From contig CAYHOI010000028.1 in NCBI GenBank assembly GCA_964358175.1, forward strand, positions 1-19,792: a DNA stretch of 19,792 nucleotides, written 5' to 3'. Numbering within the stretch: the first letter of the stretch is position 1; the number at the start of each line of letters is the position of its first letter. Shown one piece after another: positions 6,281 to 14,278 of this stretch. The DNA comes from CAYHOI01 sp964358175 (GTDB lineage Bacteria > Margulisbacteria > Riflemargulisbacteria > GWF2-35-9). The notes under the pieces were generated by a model, which saw only the letters and a program-made list of their open reading frames with translations, did not search any database and was not told where the DNA came from. The translations under genes were made by a program, and so were the position numbers.

Positions 6281-8617
6281 ATGGACCTAAAATCCTCAAC
6301 ACCGATACCTCAAGCAAAAATGGGTGCGATGGTGAATGTTAATACGGATGATATCCAGAAGTTGCTTTTCGAGGCGCAAGAGCACTCTAGTGAGCAGATT
6401 AACCAACAGGCACTCTCGTCATCCAAGGAAAAAACGGAACCGAAGTCACCTATTTCTCAGATTATTATGGGCAATGAGCTTGACGCTAAAAAAGATTTAT
6501 TGAGAGGGTTCATTCAAAAGGTAGCCGATATAGGAAGCGATATTTTAACGAGTTCAGACAAAGGTAAACGAGACACCTCAATGCTTACGGAGCTCAAATT
6601 AATTTTTGGCGGGACGGATCTTAAAGGAGACCTGCTTTCATTGAGCACCGAGGCTCGAATGGGGCAAATGGCACTTATAGCCTCTGGGAAAAAAGCAGAT
6701 AAGGCCAAAATTACACTTAGCGATGGGGAGGATAGTCAAGAAAATTCGGATCAGGTGAGAGATCTAAAGAATCATGTTTTCAAAGAAAACACCAGTGCGA
6801 GAAGCCAGGTGCTGTCATCTCCATCTGCGAAAGCCCCCTCTTCTCCACAACAAGAGGCACAAGATGCAAGCATGAAGGGGGGCGACTTTTTAGAGGCCTT
6901 GGGTGAGACATTAACTGAGGATCCGGAAGGGGAGCAGAAGTCCACTTCCGGATCAGATTTATCTGCATCACAAAGAATACTGGGTCTCTCTGACGAGTCT
7001 GGGGGTGAGAGCGGGCAATCAGGTGATCAGCCGAAAGAGAAAGAGCCTGAATTGACAATTGATAAAAAAAGGGAGGCTGACCAGTTCCATAAAATTTCGA
7101 TAAGGGAAAGTGGGGAAAACTCTGACGGTGAAGTTGAGGATGAAAGCGATTCCGAGGCGGATGATAACTCAGACAAAGATCAAGGCAAAAATGATGATGT
7201 GGAGCTAGAATCAGGCGGACGAATCCAGATAAACCAATCCGGTGATCAGTCTGGAAACGGAGACCGTCATCAAGAACACCAAGAAGAAGAGAAGGGCACG
7301 GTTATCCAAAAGAAGAAAGCCAAAGTCGTTGTAACTGAAACAGAGGAAACAGAAAGCGACGTCATCGTAGACTACACAAATGCATTTAGAAGCAGTTTGT
7401 TGCGTCCACAGAAAAATTCGAATCAATTACGGGAAATGGAAGAGACTCTTCTGAAAGAACATGGGCTCACCTCCCGACAGGTCAAAGAAATTCAGATGTC
7501 TGTTAAGAAAAGCATTAAGCTTGAAATACGCGATAACATTAAGGACGCCATCCTTCAAAAACAGATGACCGTTCATAATCAATTGGATTCCGCTGCTGCA
7601 GACCTGCGTTTAAGTAAATTCACGGAATTTTTTGTCAACAACCTTCTGCTTGGAGGAGCGGATTTTGGGAATTTTGATGATGGATTCCAAGGGCTTATTA
7701 ACAAGGCGATGTATTATGCGAGCAAAGATCTTGCGGATTTTGCGATTGATGATCTGGGGCACTTTGTGATGACTGAAACCATCGACAAAAGCAAAACAAA
7801 AGAAGACAGAGTCCGAGATTTTGAGAAAAAAGTCAATGAACTGAATGCCATTACCAGTAATCCAAAGATCACGGAGGAGTGGGCACAAACCGCCATGGAA
7901 GCCTTTATGAAAAACTACGGATTGGCTAAAGAGGAAATAGACTTCTCAAAACAAGTGAGCATTGGTCTTACCGTAAATGTGAATACCAGTGAGGGTGGCT
8001 TCGGAGGGCAGCAGAAACGGCGGGAGCAACACGGCTATGAATTTGATGAAAAAGACGAGAAAGATCTCTTTATTAATCGCCTGCGTGCCCTCTATTTACA
8101 AAGAGCACTTAATCCAGGCCTTGGCACAGCATTACAAACAGAATTTAAAATGCGAAAACTCAAAAATGGACTGCTTAAGATGGGTGTCTATACGGATGTT
8201 CTTAATGAAAATATTCAAAAAGAAGCGAAAATCATTGCGCGTGATCGCATTGTGGATATGCTGAGAGAGGCACTTTCCGAGCGAGCTTCATTTTTTGAGC
8301 TCAGAGGAGCTGCATACGATTTAGTGGAAAATAAAATCAAGGGACTCCTCAAAAACGCTGAAACAGCGGGACTGCCTGTCAGCAAGAGGGAGTTTGATCA
8401 ACTTCGGGATGAGGCTAATCTGAAGATGTTCGAAATAACTCGACGAGAAATTGAGATGATTGGTATTCGATTAGCAGAAGAAGATCTGCCTGCATTGGTT
8501 CTCAAACACAGAGACATGAAAAAATTGCTTCTTCGATTAAAGGCGGAGTCAGGCATTAATGAAGAGGTGGAGCTGGACTCAATGCTTAGCCGGATGACCA
8601 TAGTGGAGACGGCCTGA
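6281..8617 (+). CDS. Large unknown protein with acidic disordered region and helical C-terminal half (778 aa)
   Basis: Not recognised. Residues 1-135 are mixed helical; about 140-360 are strongly biased to Asp, Glu, Ser, Gly, Gln and Lys with repeated SGDQ and acidic runs, clearly disordered; 360-778 are almost all helical and charged, with a short Gly-rich interruption near 563-577. No signal peptide, membrane segment or cysteine is seen. ATG 6281 has GGAAGG upstream. It is placed between a small coiled-coil protein and a repeat protein, 23 nt before the latter. The mixture of a long disordered acidic part and a helical body occurs in scaffold proteins, exported effectors and type III gatekeeper proteins, but I found no motif that decides. 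Its base composition resembles the neighbours, so recent transfer is not evident. Confidence 0.8.
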   Translation: MDLKSSTPIPQAKMGAMVNVNTDDIQKLLFEAQEHSSEQINQQALSSSKEKTEPKSPISQIIMGNELDAKKDLLRGFIQKVADIGSDILTSSDKGKRDTSMLTELKLIFGGTDLKGDLLSLSTEARMGQMALIASGKKADKAKITLSDGEDSQENSDQVRDLKNHVFKENTSARSQVLSSPSAKAPSSPQQEAQDASMKGGDFLEALGETLTEDPEGEQKSTSGSDLSASQRILGLSDESGGESGQSGDQPKEKEPELTIDKKREADQFHKISIRESGENSDGEVEDESDSEADDNSDKDQGKNDDVELESGGRIQINQSGDQSGNGDRHQEHQEEEKGTVIQKKKAKVVVTETEETESDVIVDYTNAFRSSLLRPQKNSNQLREMEETLLKEHGLTSRQVKEIQMSVKKSIKLEIRDNIKDAILQKQMTVHNQLDSAAADLRLSKFTEFFVNNLLLGGADFGNFDDGFQGLINKAMYYASKDLADFAIDDLGHFVMTETIDKSKTKEDRVRDFEKKVNELNAITSNPKITEEWAQTAMEAFMKNYGLAKEEIDFSKQVSIGLTVNVNTSEGGFGGQQKRREQHGYEFDEKDEKDLFINRLRALYLQRALNPGLGTALQTEFKMRKLKNGLLKMGVYTDVLNENIQKEAKIIARDRIVDMLREALSERASFFELRGAAYDLVENKIKGLLKNAETAGLPVSKREFDQLRDEANLKMFEITRREIEMIGIRLAEEDLPALVLKHRDMKKLLLRLKAESGINEEVELDSMLSRMTIVETA

Positions 8618-8640
8618 GTTGCGACCAGAAAGGAATAAAA

Positions 8641-10503
8641 ATGGAACCTGTTGAGACCATAGATTCAGGTGTCTTGTCTAGATCTATCGAAGATCGGGAA
8701 GTTGGACTGCTGGCTTTATCGCGACATCGAGCCATCCTAAACCTGCTGACTCAGGGTGTAGCTGCTGATGCTAGCGGAGATGTTGCTGATTTATCGGAGC
8801 ATGAAGAGTCTAATCAAACATTTGATGAAAAGGCATCAAAAGGGGAGGACTATTATCGATTGCTTACGACACCCCATATGACCCTGCACCTTTTTGTCCC
8901 ACACGAGGTGATCCAGGAGGGAAATCTTTACCGAATTGGCCCTTTTATTTACGATGATGAGCGACAAGTATTCAAGATTCGCAAGAATGAAATTAAGGTT
9001 CCGTGTCATCGGGATGTTGGCGTGAATGAATTTGAGCTTATTTTGAATTGGGCAGAAAATGACAGTTCTTTGGCCGATCGTTTAATCATTGATTATACGG
9101 ATGATCCTGTTCGACTCGGCAGCAATGAATATGTACTCAGTCTTGACCGAGAGACTAATGTTTTTGTGGATGAGCGAGGCTGTTTGGCGTTTAACCTGGG
9201 AGAAGATTTAGCCGTATTGGATATGCAGAACCATCATATTCGGTATGGACAGCTTTTGATGGATCTCCTTGCTGTGGATCGTCAGATAGCCCTCAAGGGG
9301 CCATGGCTTTTATTTCCCTGCCAATGTCGCGTAAATGGTCGAGCGGGTCTTATCCATTTGGGAGGCAGTATGATGAAGCTTACCCAGACTATCCGATTGA
9401 CTGTACTGGAGGATCGTTTGGAGATCCGACCCTCCAACGTTTCATCCTTGAAGGAACAAAGTCTATTCGCAATTCTTCAAGATAATCGGATGGTCTTGTC
9501 GGGGGATAATCTAACCGTTCGCTTGCAACGAGGCTCAAAAGTTTTTCTAGATAAGCAGGGAGGCCTTGCATTTGAGCAGGGGCAACAGTTGGGCAGGATA
9601 CACTTCGGACAAGCAACATTGTCCGTTGGCAAAATCGAGTTAGCGTTAGAAAAAGGATCCTATCTACGTTTGAATAAGAAAAGCATTATCATTAATGGAA
9701 TATTGCGGTTGTTCTCTGAGTCAAGAAAAATTCGATATAACGGGTGCAACTGGTTGCTTCCAAAAGGTGTGTCGATGGCTTTAAATAGGAAGAGCCTTGA
9801 ACTCAAGGTCAAACACAAGACTCTTTGCCTTTTCCCTCGCCATAAGCAAGTCTATATTCGGGTGGGAGGCAAACTAATCATTCTGACGGTGACGATTGGT
9901 GTTGCGATGGATCAGAATGGGAATCTGGCTTTTGATTACAGGGGGAATCTTTCCTGGCTGGATACCTCCTCGATGGTGTTGACGATAGATGGAGTGAAGT
10001 TAGCAATGGGTCAAGCAAAAGACGTTTGCGTGGAACTTATAGGTAATCATGTTATCGTGAGTTCTGGCTCAGAACAATCCAGCTTTTTGGGACTGTTTGC
10101 CGACCTGCTAAAGCTAAAAGGCCTTGGTGAGCTACTACAGTCAGAGCCTGAAGGTAACCTTAACCTTGAAGCCCTCATCGAACGGTTGATGAGTATCGCC
10201 AGTCCACAGGAAATCCTTGAGATTCTAGCTAACAGTGGAATCAATTTGGAAGAAAGCAATGTGGCACCGGTTCTGGCACAGATGTTTAGCCTGGAAAAAA
10301 TGATGGAATTGCTTGGGTTGGTTGGCCAGATGCCTGCGAATTCCCTTGTGTGCTTGCGAGAAGGTGAAAATCCAACTCTGCTGTCTGGGGGTCAAACAAT
10401 CCAGATGCCCGTTATCTCAGATATGCTGAAACAGTTTAATCTAGGCAACGGAAATCTGAAGGCTCTCGTTAAAAATAAAGAGATCCAATTGGTCAGTGGT
10501 TAA
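8641..10503 (+). CDS. Unknown beta-rich repeat protein (620 aa)
   Basis: Not recognised. Residues about 165-475 consist of imperfect units, roughly 35-55 residues apart, each with alternating hydrophobics around a Gly or Asp turn. The clearest three are VFVDERGCLAF (174-184), VFLDKQGGLAF (301-311) and VAMDQNGNLAF (421-431), each followed by a Gly/Arg turn and another Leu strand. Fainter units begin near 226, 264, 338, 375 and 460. This points to a stacked beta structure such as a solenoid or repeated sandwich. The C-terminal part (480-620) is helical, Leu-rich, with a short final beta part. No signal peptide is present, so if it is outside the cell it must use a non-Sec route. ATG has AAAGGAA upstream. 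Its stop overlaps the flhB stop by 4 nt, tail to tail. Confidence 0.8.
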   Translation: MEPVETIDSGVLSRSIEDREVGLLALSRHRAILNLLTQGVAADASGDVADLSEHEESNQTFDEKASKGEDYYRLLTTPHMTLHLFVPHEVIQEGNLYRIGPFIYDDERQVFKIRKNEIKVPCHRDVGVNEFELILNWAENDSSLADRLIIDYTDDPVRLGSNEYVLSLDRETNVFVDERGCLAFNLGEDLAVLDMQNHHIRYGQLLMDLLAVDRQIALKGPWLLFPCQCRVNGRAGLIHLGGSMMKLTQTIRLTVLEDRLEIRPSNVSSLKEQSLFAILQDNRMVLSGDNLTVRLQRGSKVFLDKQGGLAFEQGQQLGRIHFGQATLSVGKIELALEKGSYLRLNKKSIIINGILRLFSESRKIRYNGCNWLLPKGVSMALNRKSLELKVKHKTLCLFPRHKQVYIRVGGKLIILTVTIGVAMDQNGNLAFDYRGNLSWLDTSSMVLTIDGVKLAMGQAKDVCVELIGNHVIVSSGSEQSSFLGLFADLLKLKGLGELLQSEPEGNLNLEALIERLMSIASPQEILEILANSGINLEESNVAPVLAQMFSLEKMMELLGLVGQMPANSLVCLREGENPTLLSGGQTIQMPVISDMLKQFNLGNGNLKALVKNKEIQLVSG

Positions 10504-11567
10504 CTTATCCCGAACGTTTTTCCACTCAGCTTGAAGATGTACGTCAAGATCTCGGCAACGGCTGAGTACATATCTGCGGGTATGGCATGCCCAACCTTAC
10601 TGCTTTTGTAAAGCGCGCGAGCCACGGGGGGGTTTTCAATAATCGGAATATCATGTTCACGAGCAAGCGTTTTTATTTGATCTGCTATACGGCGGACTCC
10701 CTTTGCAACCACTTGCGGAGCCTTCATATCCTTCGCATCGTAACGTAAAGCAACCGCCACGTGAAAGGGATTGGTAATAACGACATCTGCCTTCGGAACC
10801 TCGGACATCATTCGATGACGAGCCATTTCATGCTGGCGACGCCGTATCTCTCCCTTGATCACAGGGTCTCCCTCCGTGCGTTTGTGTTCTTCCTTAATCT
10901 CCTCTTTTGACATTTTCATCTGATCTTCTAGGGAGTACCGCTGAAAAACATAGTCCAGTACGGCCAGAACGATAAAAGCAAGTATAATTTTATATAAAAT
11001 ATCCATTGCAAGCTTGCAGAGCATGAGAAAAGAGTGATAAATATCCATGTTAAAAAAATCAATAATAATCGGAATATCTTTACGGATCGTGCTGTACACG
11101 ATATATCCAACAACCATAATTTTTATAAGTGATTTGGCGAGATTTTCTAAACTTCGCTTCGAGAAGAGATTCTTGAAGCCTGTGATGACGTTAAGCTTGC
11201 TAAGCTTTGGCGTAATCGGCTCTAACGTGAGCATAAAGCCAACCTGAAGTAAACTGCTCAGCACAATAATGGCTACGATAAGAGCCATCATTGGGAGCAC
11301 AAGGAGTATAATCTTAAAAGATACATTGATAAATAGTCCCATCAAATCATCCGTTCCCAACGGAATTTTGCTCATATTCTGAAAATAGTAGATTAAGTCC
11401 ACCTTAAACCGATCAAACATAAAGGTTCCTGCAAACTTGAAGTACAAAAAGGTACCGAGCAAGATGACCGCCGTATTGATCTCAACACTTTTGGCAACAC
11501 TTCCTTTCTTGCGAAATTCGTCGCGGCGTCTACTTGTTGCTTTCTCAGTTTTGGAAGGGTCGGCCAT
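10500..11567 (-). CDS. flhB: FlhB, flagellar export gate switch protein
   Basis: Membrane protein of the flagellar type III export gate; its cytoplasmic domain changes substrate class from rod/hook to filament after self-cleavage. The start MADPSKTEKATSRRR with a following KKGSVAKS is typical. Four hydrophobic segments occupy about 30-205, then the cytoplasmic domain with YSLEDQMKMS, KEEIKEEHKRTEGDP, the cleavage region and VARALYK. Length of 355 is normal. The cleavage motif is NPFH (266-269) rather than NPTH: the Asn and Pro needed for cleavage stay, Thr is replaced by Phe. Last gene of the operon, 3 nt after fliR, and tail to tail with the 620 aa gene. Stop TAA. Confidence 0.96.
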   Translation of the reverse strand: MADPSKTEKATSRRRDEFRKKGSVAKSVEINTAVILLGTFLYFKFAGTFMFDRFKVDLIYYFQNMSKIPLGTDDLMGLFINVSFKIILLVLPMMALIVAIIVLSSLLQVGFMLTLEPITPKLSKLNVITGFKNLFSKRSLENLAKSLIKIMVVGYIVYSTIRKDIPIIIDFFNMDIYHSFLMLCKLAMDILYKIILAFIVLAVLDYVFQRYSLEDQMKMSKEEIKEEHKRTEGDPVIKGEIRRRQHEMARHRMMSEVPKADVVITNPFHVAVALRYDAKDMKAPQVVAKGVRRIADQIKTLAREHDIPIIENPPVARALYKSSKVGHAIPADMYSAVAEILTYIFKLSGKTFGIS

Positions 11568-11570
11568 GGA

Positions 11571-12353
11571 TTATAGGGAATGCAAGGCCTGAACAATATT
11601 CTTATAAACAAAAAGGGGTAAATGTTTGAAGTACTCACTGTAATAGAGAAGTGCGATCAGAAGCGCGAAAAATCCAACCATCGATTTGAGAGGCATTCCT
11701 GTCATGAATACATTCATTTGGGGAACTCCTTTTGCAATAATGCCCAAGCTAAAATCGATGAGGAACAAAATAGCAATAATCGGCGTGGCCAATTGAAATC
11801 CGATAACAAAAGTTGAGTTAACGATTCCGATAAAAGTGCTGGGGTCTGTGATTTTAAACGAAAGGGTCCCGAGGGGAAGCATCGAAAAACTTTTGTTCAA
11901 AGCATGGAGAATAAAATGATGTCCATTAAAGTTTAAGAACAGAAGAAGTGCAAGGATATACTGAAATTGTCCGAGAAGGGACTGTTGCTCATGGGTCATG
12001 GGATCCAGGACACTCGCGACGTGCATCCCTGTCATGATATCAATAAGATTGCCACAAAACTGAATAACACTAAAGATCAGCAAAGCAATGTATCCAATGA
12101 AAATGCCTAGCAAGAGTTCAGCAGAAACAAGCATCAAAATGGCCAAAAGATTATTATCCAAAGAAAGGTGGAGTTGTGTCGGTGTGTAGAGTATGTAAAA
12201 AAGATAGGCCAAGATTAGGGAAAACCCTATTTTGATGCGGGATGGAATAGCTCTGGCACCGAAGATCGGGGCGCTAACCATGATTCCAAGCACACGTGCA
12301 AAAAAAAGCAGATAAACGATCAGTGTTGGAATCTGAAGAATCGGATAGGGCAT
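11571..12353 (-). CDS. fliR: FliR, flagellar export gate protein
   Basis: Integral inner-membrane component of the flagellar export channel, forming the core complex with FliP and FliQ. The 260-residue length is standard; several hydrophobic segments are visible, with RVLGIMVSAPIFG near the N-terminus and QFCGNLIDIMTGM and MTHEQQSLLGQF in the middle, all typical of FliR. The C-terminal part has VPQMNVFMTGMPLKSMVGF, a well-conserved element. ATG lies one nt after the fliQ stop, implying translational coupling. Stop TAA, 3 nt before flhB. Confidence 0.95.
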   Translation of the reverse strand: MPYPILQIPTLIVYLLFFARVLGIMVSAPIFGARAIPSRIKIGFSLILAYLFYILYTPTQLHLSLDNNLLAILMLVSAELLLGIFIGYIALLIFSVIQFCGNLIDIMTGMHVASVLDPMTHEQQSLLGQFQYILALLLFLNFNGHHFILHALNKSFSMLPLGTLSFKITDPSTFIGIVNSTFVIGFQLATPIIAILFLIDFSLGIIAKGVPQMNVFMTGMPLKSMVGFFALLIALLYYSEYFKHLPLFVYKNIVQALHSL

Positions 12354-12354
12354 T

Positions 12355-12624
12355 TCAGTGAGTGAACGTCGAGATGGAAGAGATCATGCGTATCGTGTAA
12401 TCTTGCATGATTCCGATCATCCAACCACCCGTTACAAGCATAACGAGGATGAGAAGAAAAAATTTTGGCACAAAGGTAATGGTCATATCCTGAATCTGAG
12501 TCACAGCTTGTATGATTGAAATAATAATACCGATCACTAGAGATGAAATCAGAAAAGGAGCACTCAAAAGAATAATAATGTTGAGCGTTTCACGGCCCAT
12601 GTTGAGAATAAAGGTTTCTCCCAC
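12355..12624 (-). CDS. fliQ: FliQ, flagellar export gate protein
   Basis: Small 89-residue protein with two membrane helices; four copies join FliP and FliR in the export channel. GRETLNIIILLSAP (10-23), IQAVTQIQDMTI (37-49) and FVPKFF are family motifs. The start is GTG, nine nt after the fliP stop; an in-frame ATG at residue 9 is less likely because relatives keep this N-terminal part. Stop TGA. Confidence 0.94.
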   Translation of the reverse strand: MGETFILNMGRETLNIIILLSAPFLISSLVIGIIISIIQAVTQIQDMTITFVPKFFLLILVMLVTGGWMIGIMQDYTIRMISSISTFTH

Positions 12625-12633
12625 GTCCGCAGA

Positions 12634-13314
12634 CTACCGATAACTCATGAGAAGGGATTGTGTGACCAGATTCCAGCCATCAACCATGATAAATAGAAGT
12701 ATTTTGAACGGCATCGAAATCATAACCGGGGGTAGCATCATCATCCCCATCGACATCAGCAAAGTGGCAACCGTAATATCAATGATTAGGAAGGGAATAA
12801 ATAAGACAAATCCCATCTGAAAGGCGGTTTTGAGCTCTGAGAGAATATACGAAATGATAAGAACATGGGTCGGGATGTCTGCCTTACTCTTGGGATGAAT
12901 ATCTGCATATCGCACAAAAAGAAGCAGATCCTTCTTTCTGGTTTGTTTGAACATAAATTCGCGGAGGGGCTCTACGCCCTTGGTAAAGGCTACCTGTTGA
13001 GAGATTTTGCCCTGAGTGTAAGGCTCAATCGCTTCTTTATTGATGGAGTTAATCACGGGAGACATGATAAAGAAAGTCAAAAATAGAGCGATGCCAACGA
13101 GAATCTGGGTCGGGGGTGTTTGCTGGGTTCCTAAAGCATTTCGGATAAATCCCAGAACAATGATGATTCGCGTAAACGAAGTGACCATGATGACGATTGA
13201 TGGAGCCAGAGACAAAACAGTTAAGATGAGAAGGATTTGCAATGCGCTATTGATGGTTCCTGGATCGGAAGATTGAGACAGTGCAAGCGTGATTTTGGGA
13301 ATGGTGAGATTCAT
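12634..13314 (-). CDS. fliP: FliP, flagellar export gate protein
   Basis: Membrane protein forming the ring of the export channel with FliQ and FliR. Motifs: SLAPSIVIMVTSFTRII, LGFIRNALGTQQTPP, then after the periplasmic part FVRYADI and ELKTAFQMGF, and near the end GMMMLPPVMISMPFK. The 226-residue protein is slightly short because the N-terminus lacks the long cleavable signal peptide of enteric FliP and begins MNLTIPKITLAL. The start ATG overlaps the fliO stop (ATGA), so they are coupled. Stop TAG. Confidence 0.96.
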   Translation of the reverse strand: MNLTIPKITLALSQSSDPGTINSALQILLILTVLSLAPSIVIMVTSFTRIIIVLGFIRNALGTQQTPPTQILVGIALFLTFFIMSPVINSINKEAIEPYTQGKISQQVAFTKGVEPLREFMFKQTRKKDLLLFVRYADIHPKSKADIPTHVLIISYILSELKTAFQMGFVLFIPFLIIDITVATLLMSMGMMMLPPVMISMPFKILLFIMVDGWNLVTQSLLMSYR

Positions 13315-13808
13315 TTTGGATTCATCCCCTCAAGATGGGTTGAGTTTTTGATAATGGATTTAAGGGTTTGGTCGAACTCAGTAGAGGCCACAGGTTTTCG
13401 CATAGGGAGCTTCAACCATGAAAACCACTTGAGGGGCGAGGGTTTCGGTTCCTCCTCATCGGTAAGTGCTTTAATGATCTCGCTGGGATTGCTCAGTGTA
13501 TCCAGAAGAAGAACTTGTTGGCCAGACTGGGCCAGCAGGTAAAGCTTATTGTTGAGCTTGACATACAATACCTTTAACGTTGGGCTAAGAGTGACTTCTT
13601 TTAATACCGCTGAGTGGGAAGAGCCCCCTTTTTTCTGAATATGTTTCAGCACAAAGAGGACAACATAGAGGAGCCCTAATACGAGAACAATATTGATGAA
13701 AAAGTGAGCAGGATTCATAAGCGTTGCAGGAGAAGAATGTGTTGAAGCATTCACTGCCGTTGCGTTTAGCGTGGAGTCCTTCAGAAAAAAAAGGGGATCA
13801 CTCGTCAT
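13311..13808 (-). CDS. fliO: FliO, flagellar export assembly protein
   Basis: FliO helps assemble the FliP ring. The 165-residue protein has one membrane segment at about 36-55 followed by basic residues (KHIQKK), then the small beta domain VTLSPTLKVLYVKLNNKLYLLAQSGQQVLLLD typical in hydrophobic pattern for FliO, and a charged tail. Sequence conservation in the family is low; position between fliN and fliP decides. Short N-terminal region (35 residues, Asn/Thr/Ser rich) has no signal peptide. Weak ribosome binding site. Confidence 0.85.
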   Translation of the reverse strand: MTSDPLFFLKDSTLNATAVNASTHSSPATLMNPAHFFINIVLVLGLLYVVLFVLKHIQKKGGSSHSAVLKEVTLSPTLKVLYVKLNNKLYLLAQSGQQVLLLDTLSNPSEIIKALTDEEEPKPSPLKWFSWLKLPMRKPVASTEFDQTLKSIIKNSTHLEGMNPK

Positions 13809-13816
13809 AAACGATG

Positions 13817-14260
13817 CTACGAAGATTCTTTTTTAGGATTAATGATTTCGATGATGCGAATGGCAAAATTCTCATCGATAACCACGACCTCACCTTTCGC
13901 AATCAGTTTGCCGTTTGCCATCAAATCAACGGGCTCCCCTGCAAGACGATTGAGTTCAACGACCGTGCCGACCCCAAAGTCCAGAATGTCAGCGATAGAA
14001 CGGCGAGCCCGCCCGAGCTCAACGGAAAGTTCCAGTGGAACGTCTTTGATCAAACTGATTTCAGAGCGAGCTGAGTCTGACTTGGAAGAAGAAAGCGATT
14101 GGTAGGCCGCTGGCTCAGCATTAAGCACAGGCTTTACTGGCCTTTGGTCTACTGAGGGGGGGGCGGCGGGCGGCGGGGGCATGCTTGGCGAGCTGGGAGC
14201 AGCGGCAAAACCTAAGAGACTGTTGATCTCATCCTGATCAATGCTGATATCCATCCCCAT
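13817..14260 (-). CDS. fliN: FliN-type flagellar switch protein with FliM/FliY-like N-terminal peptide
   Basis: Component of the C-ring that sets rotation direction and helps export. The C-terminal SpoA domain covers about 70-140: VPLELSVELGRARRSIADIL, GTVVELNRLAGEPVDL and NGKLIAKGEVVVIDENFAIRI. The N-terminus has DQDEINSLLGFA (8-19), resembling the CheY-P-binding peptide of FliM and FliY (consensus LSQDEIDALL), joined by a Pro/Ala linker. Total length of 147 is close to FliN rather than FliY. The start ATG has a perfect AAGGAGG 5-6 nt upstream. A run of eight C in the coding strand lies in the linker. No fliM is in the window. Stop TAG, 8 nt before fliO. Confidence 0.93.
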   Translation of the reverse strand: MGMDISIDQDEINSLLGFAAAPSSPSMPPPPAAPPSVDQRPVKPVLNAEPAAYQSLSSSKSDSARSEISLIKDVPLELSVELGRARRSIADILDFGVGTVVELNRLAGEPVDLMANGKLIAKGEVVVIDENFAIRIIEIINPKKESS

Positions 14261-14278
14261 AGCTTCCTCCTTAATTGG

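Noticed and set aside
9389..9619. Antisense open frame inside the 620 aa gene, and similar frames opposite typA, sulP and folD
   Set aside because: No ribosome binding site, no recognisable motif; they are shadows of well-supported genes.
8641..10503. 620 aa protein as FliK (hook-length control) because it lies beside flhB
   Set aside because: FliK's C-terminal LNPxxLG-type region and Pro/Gln-rich body are missing; the protein is a beta-repeat array.
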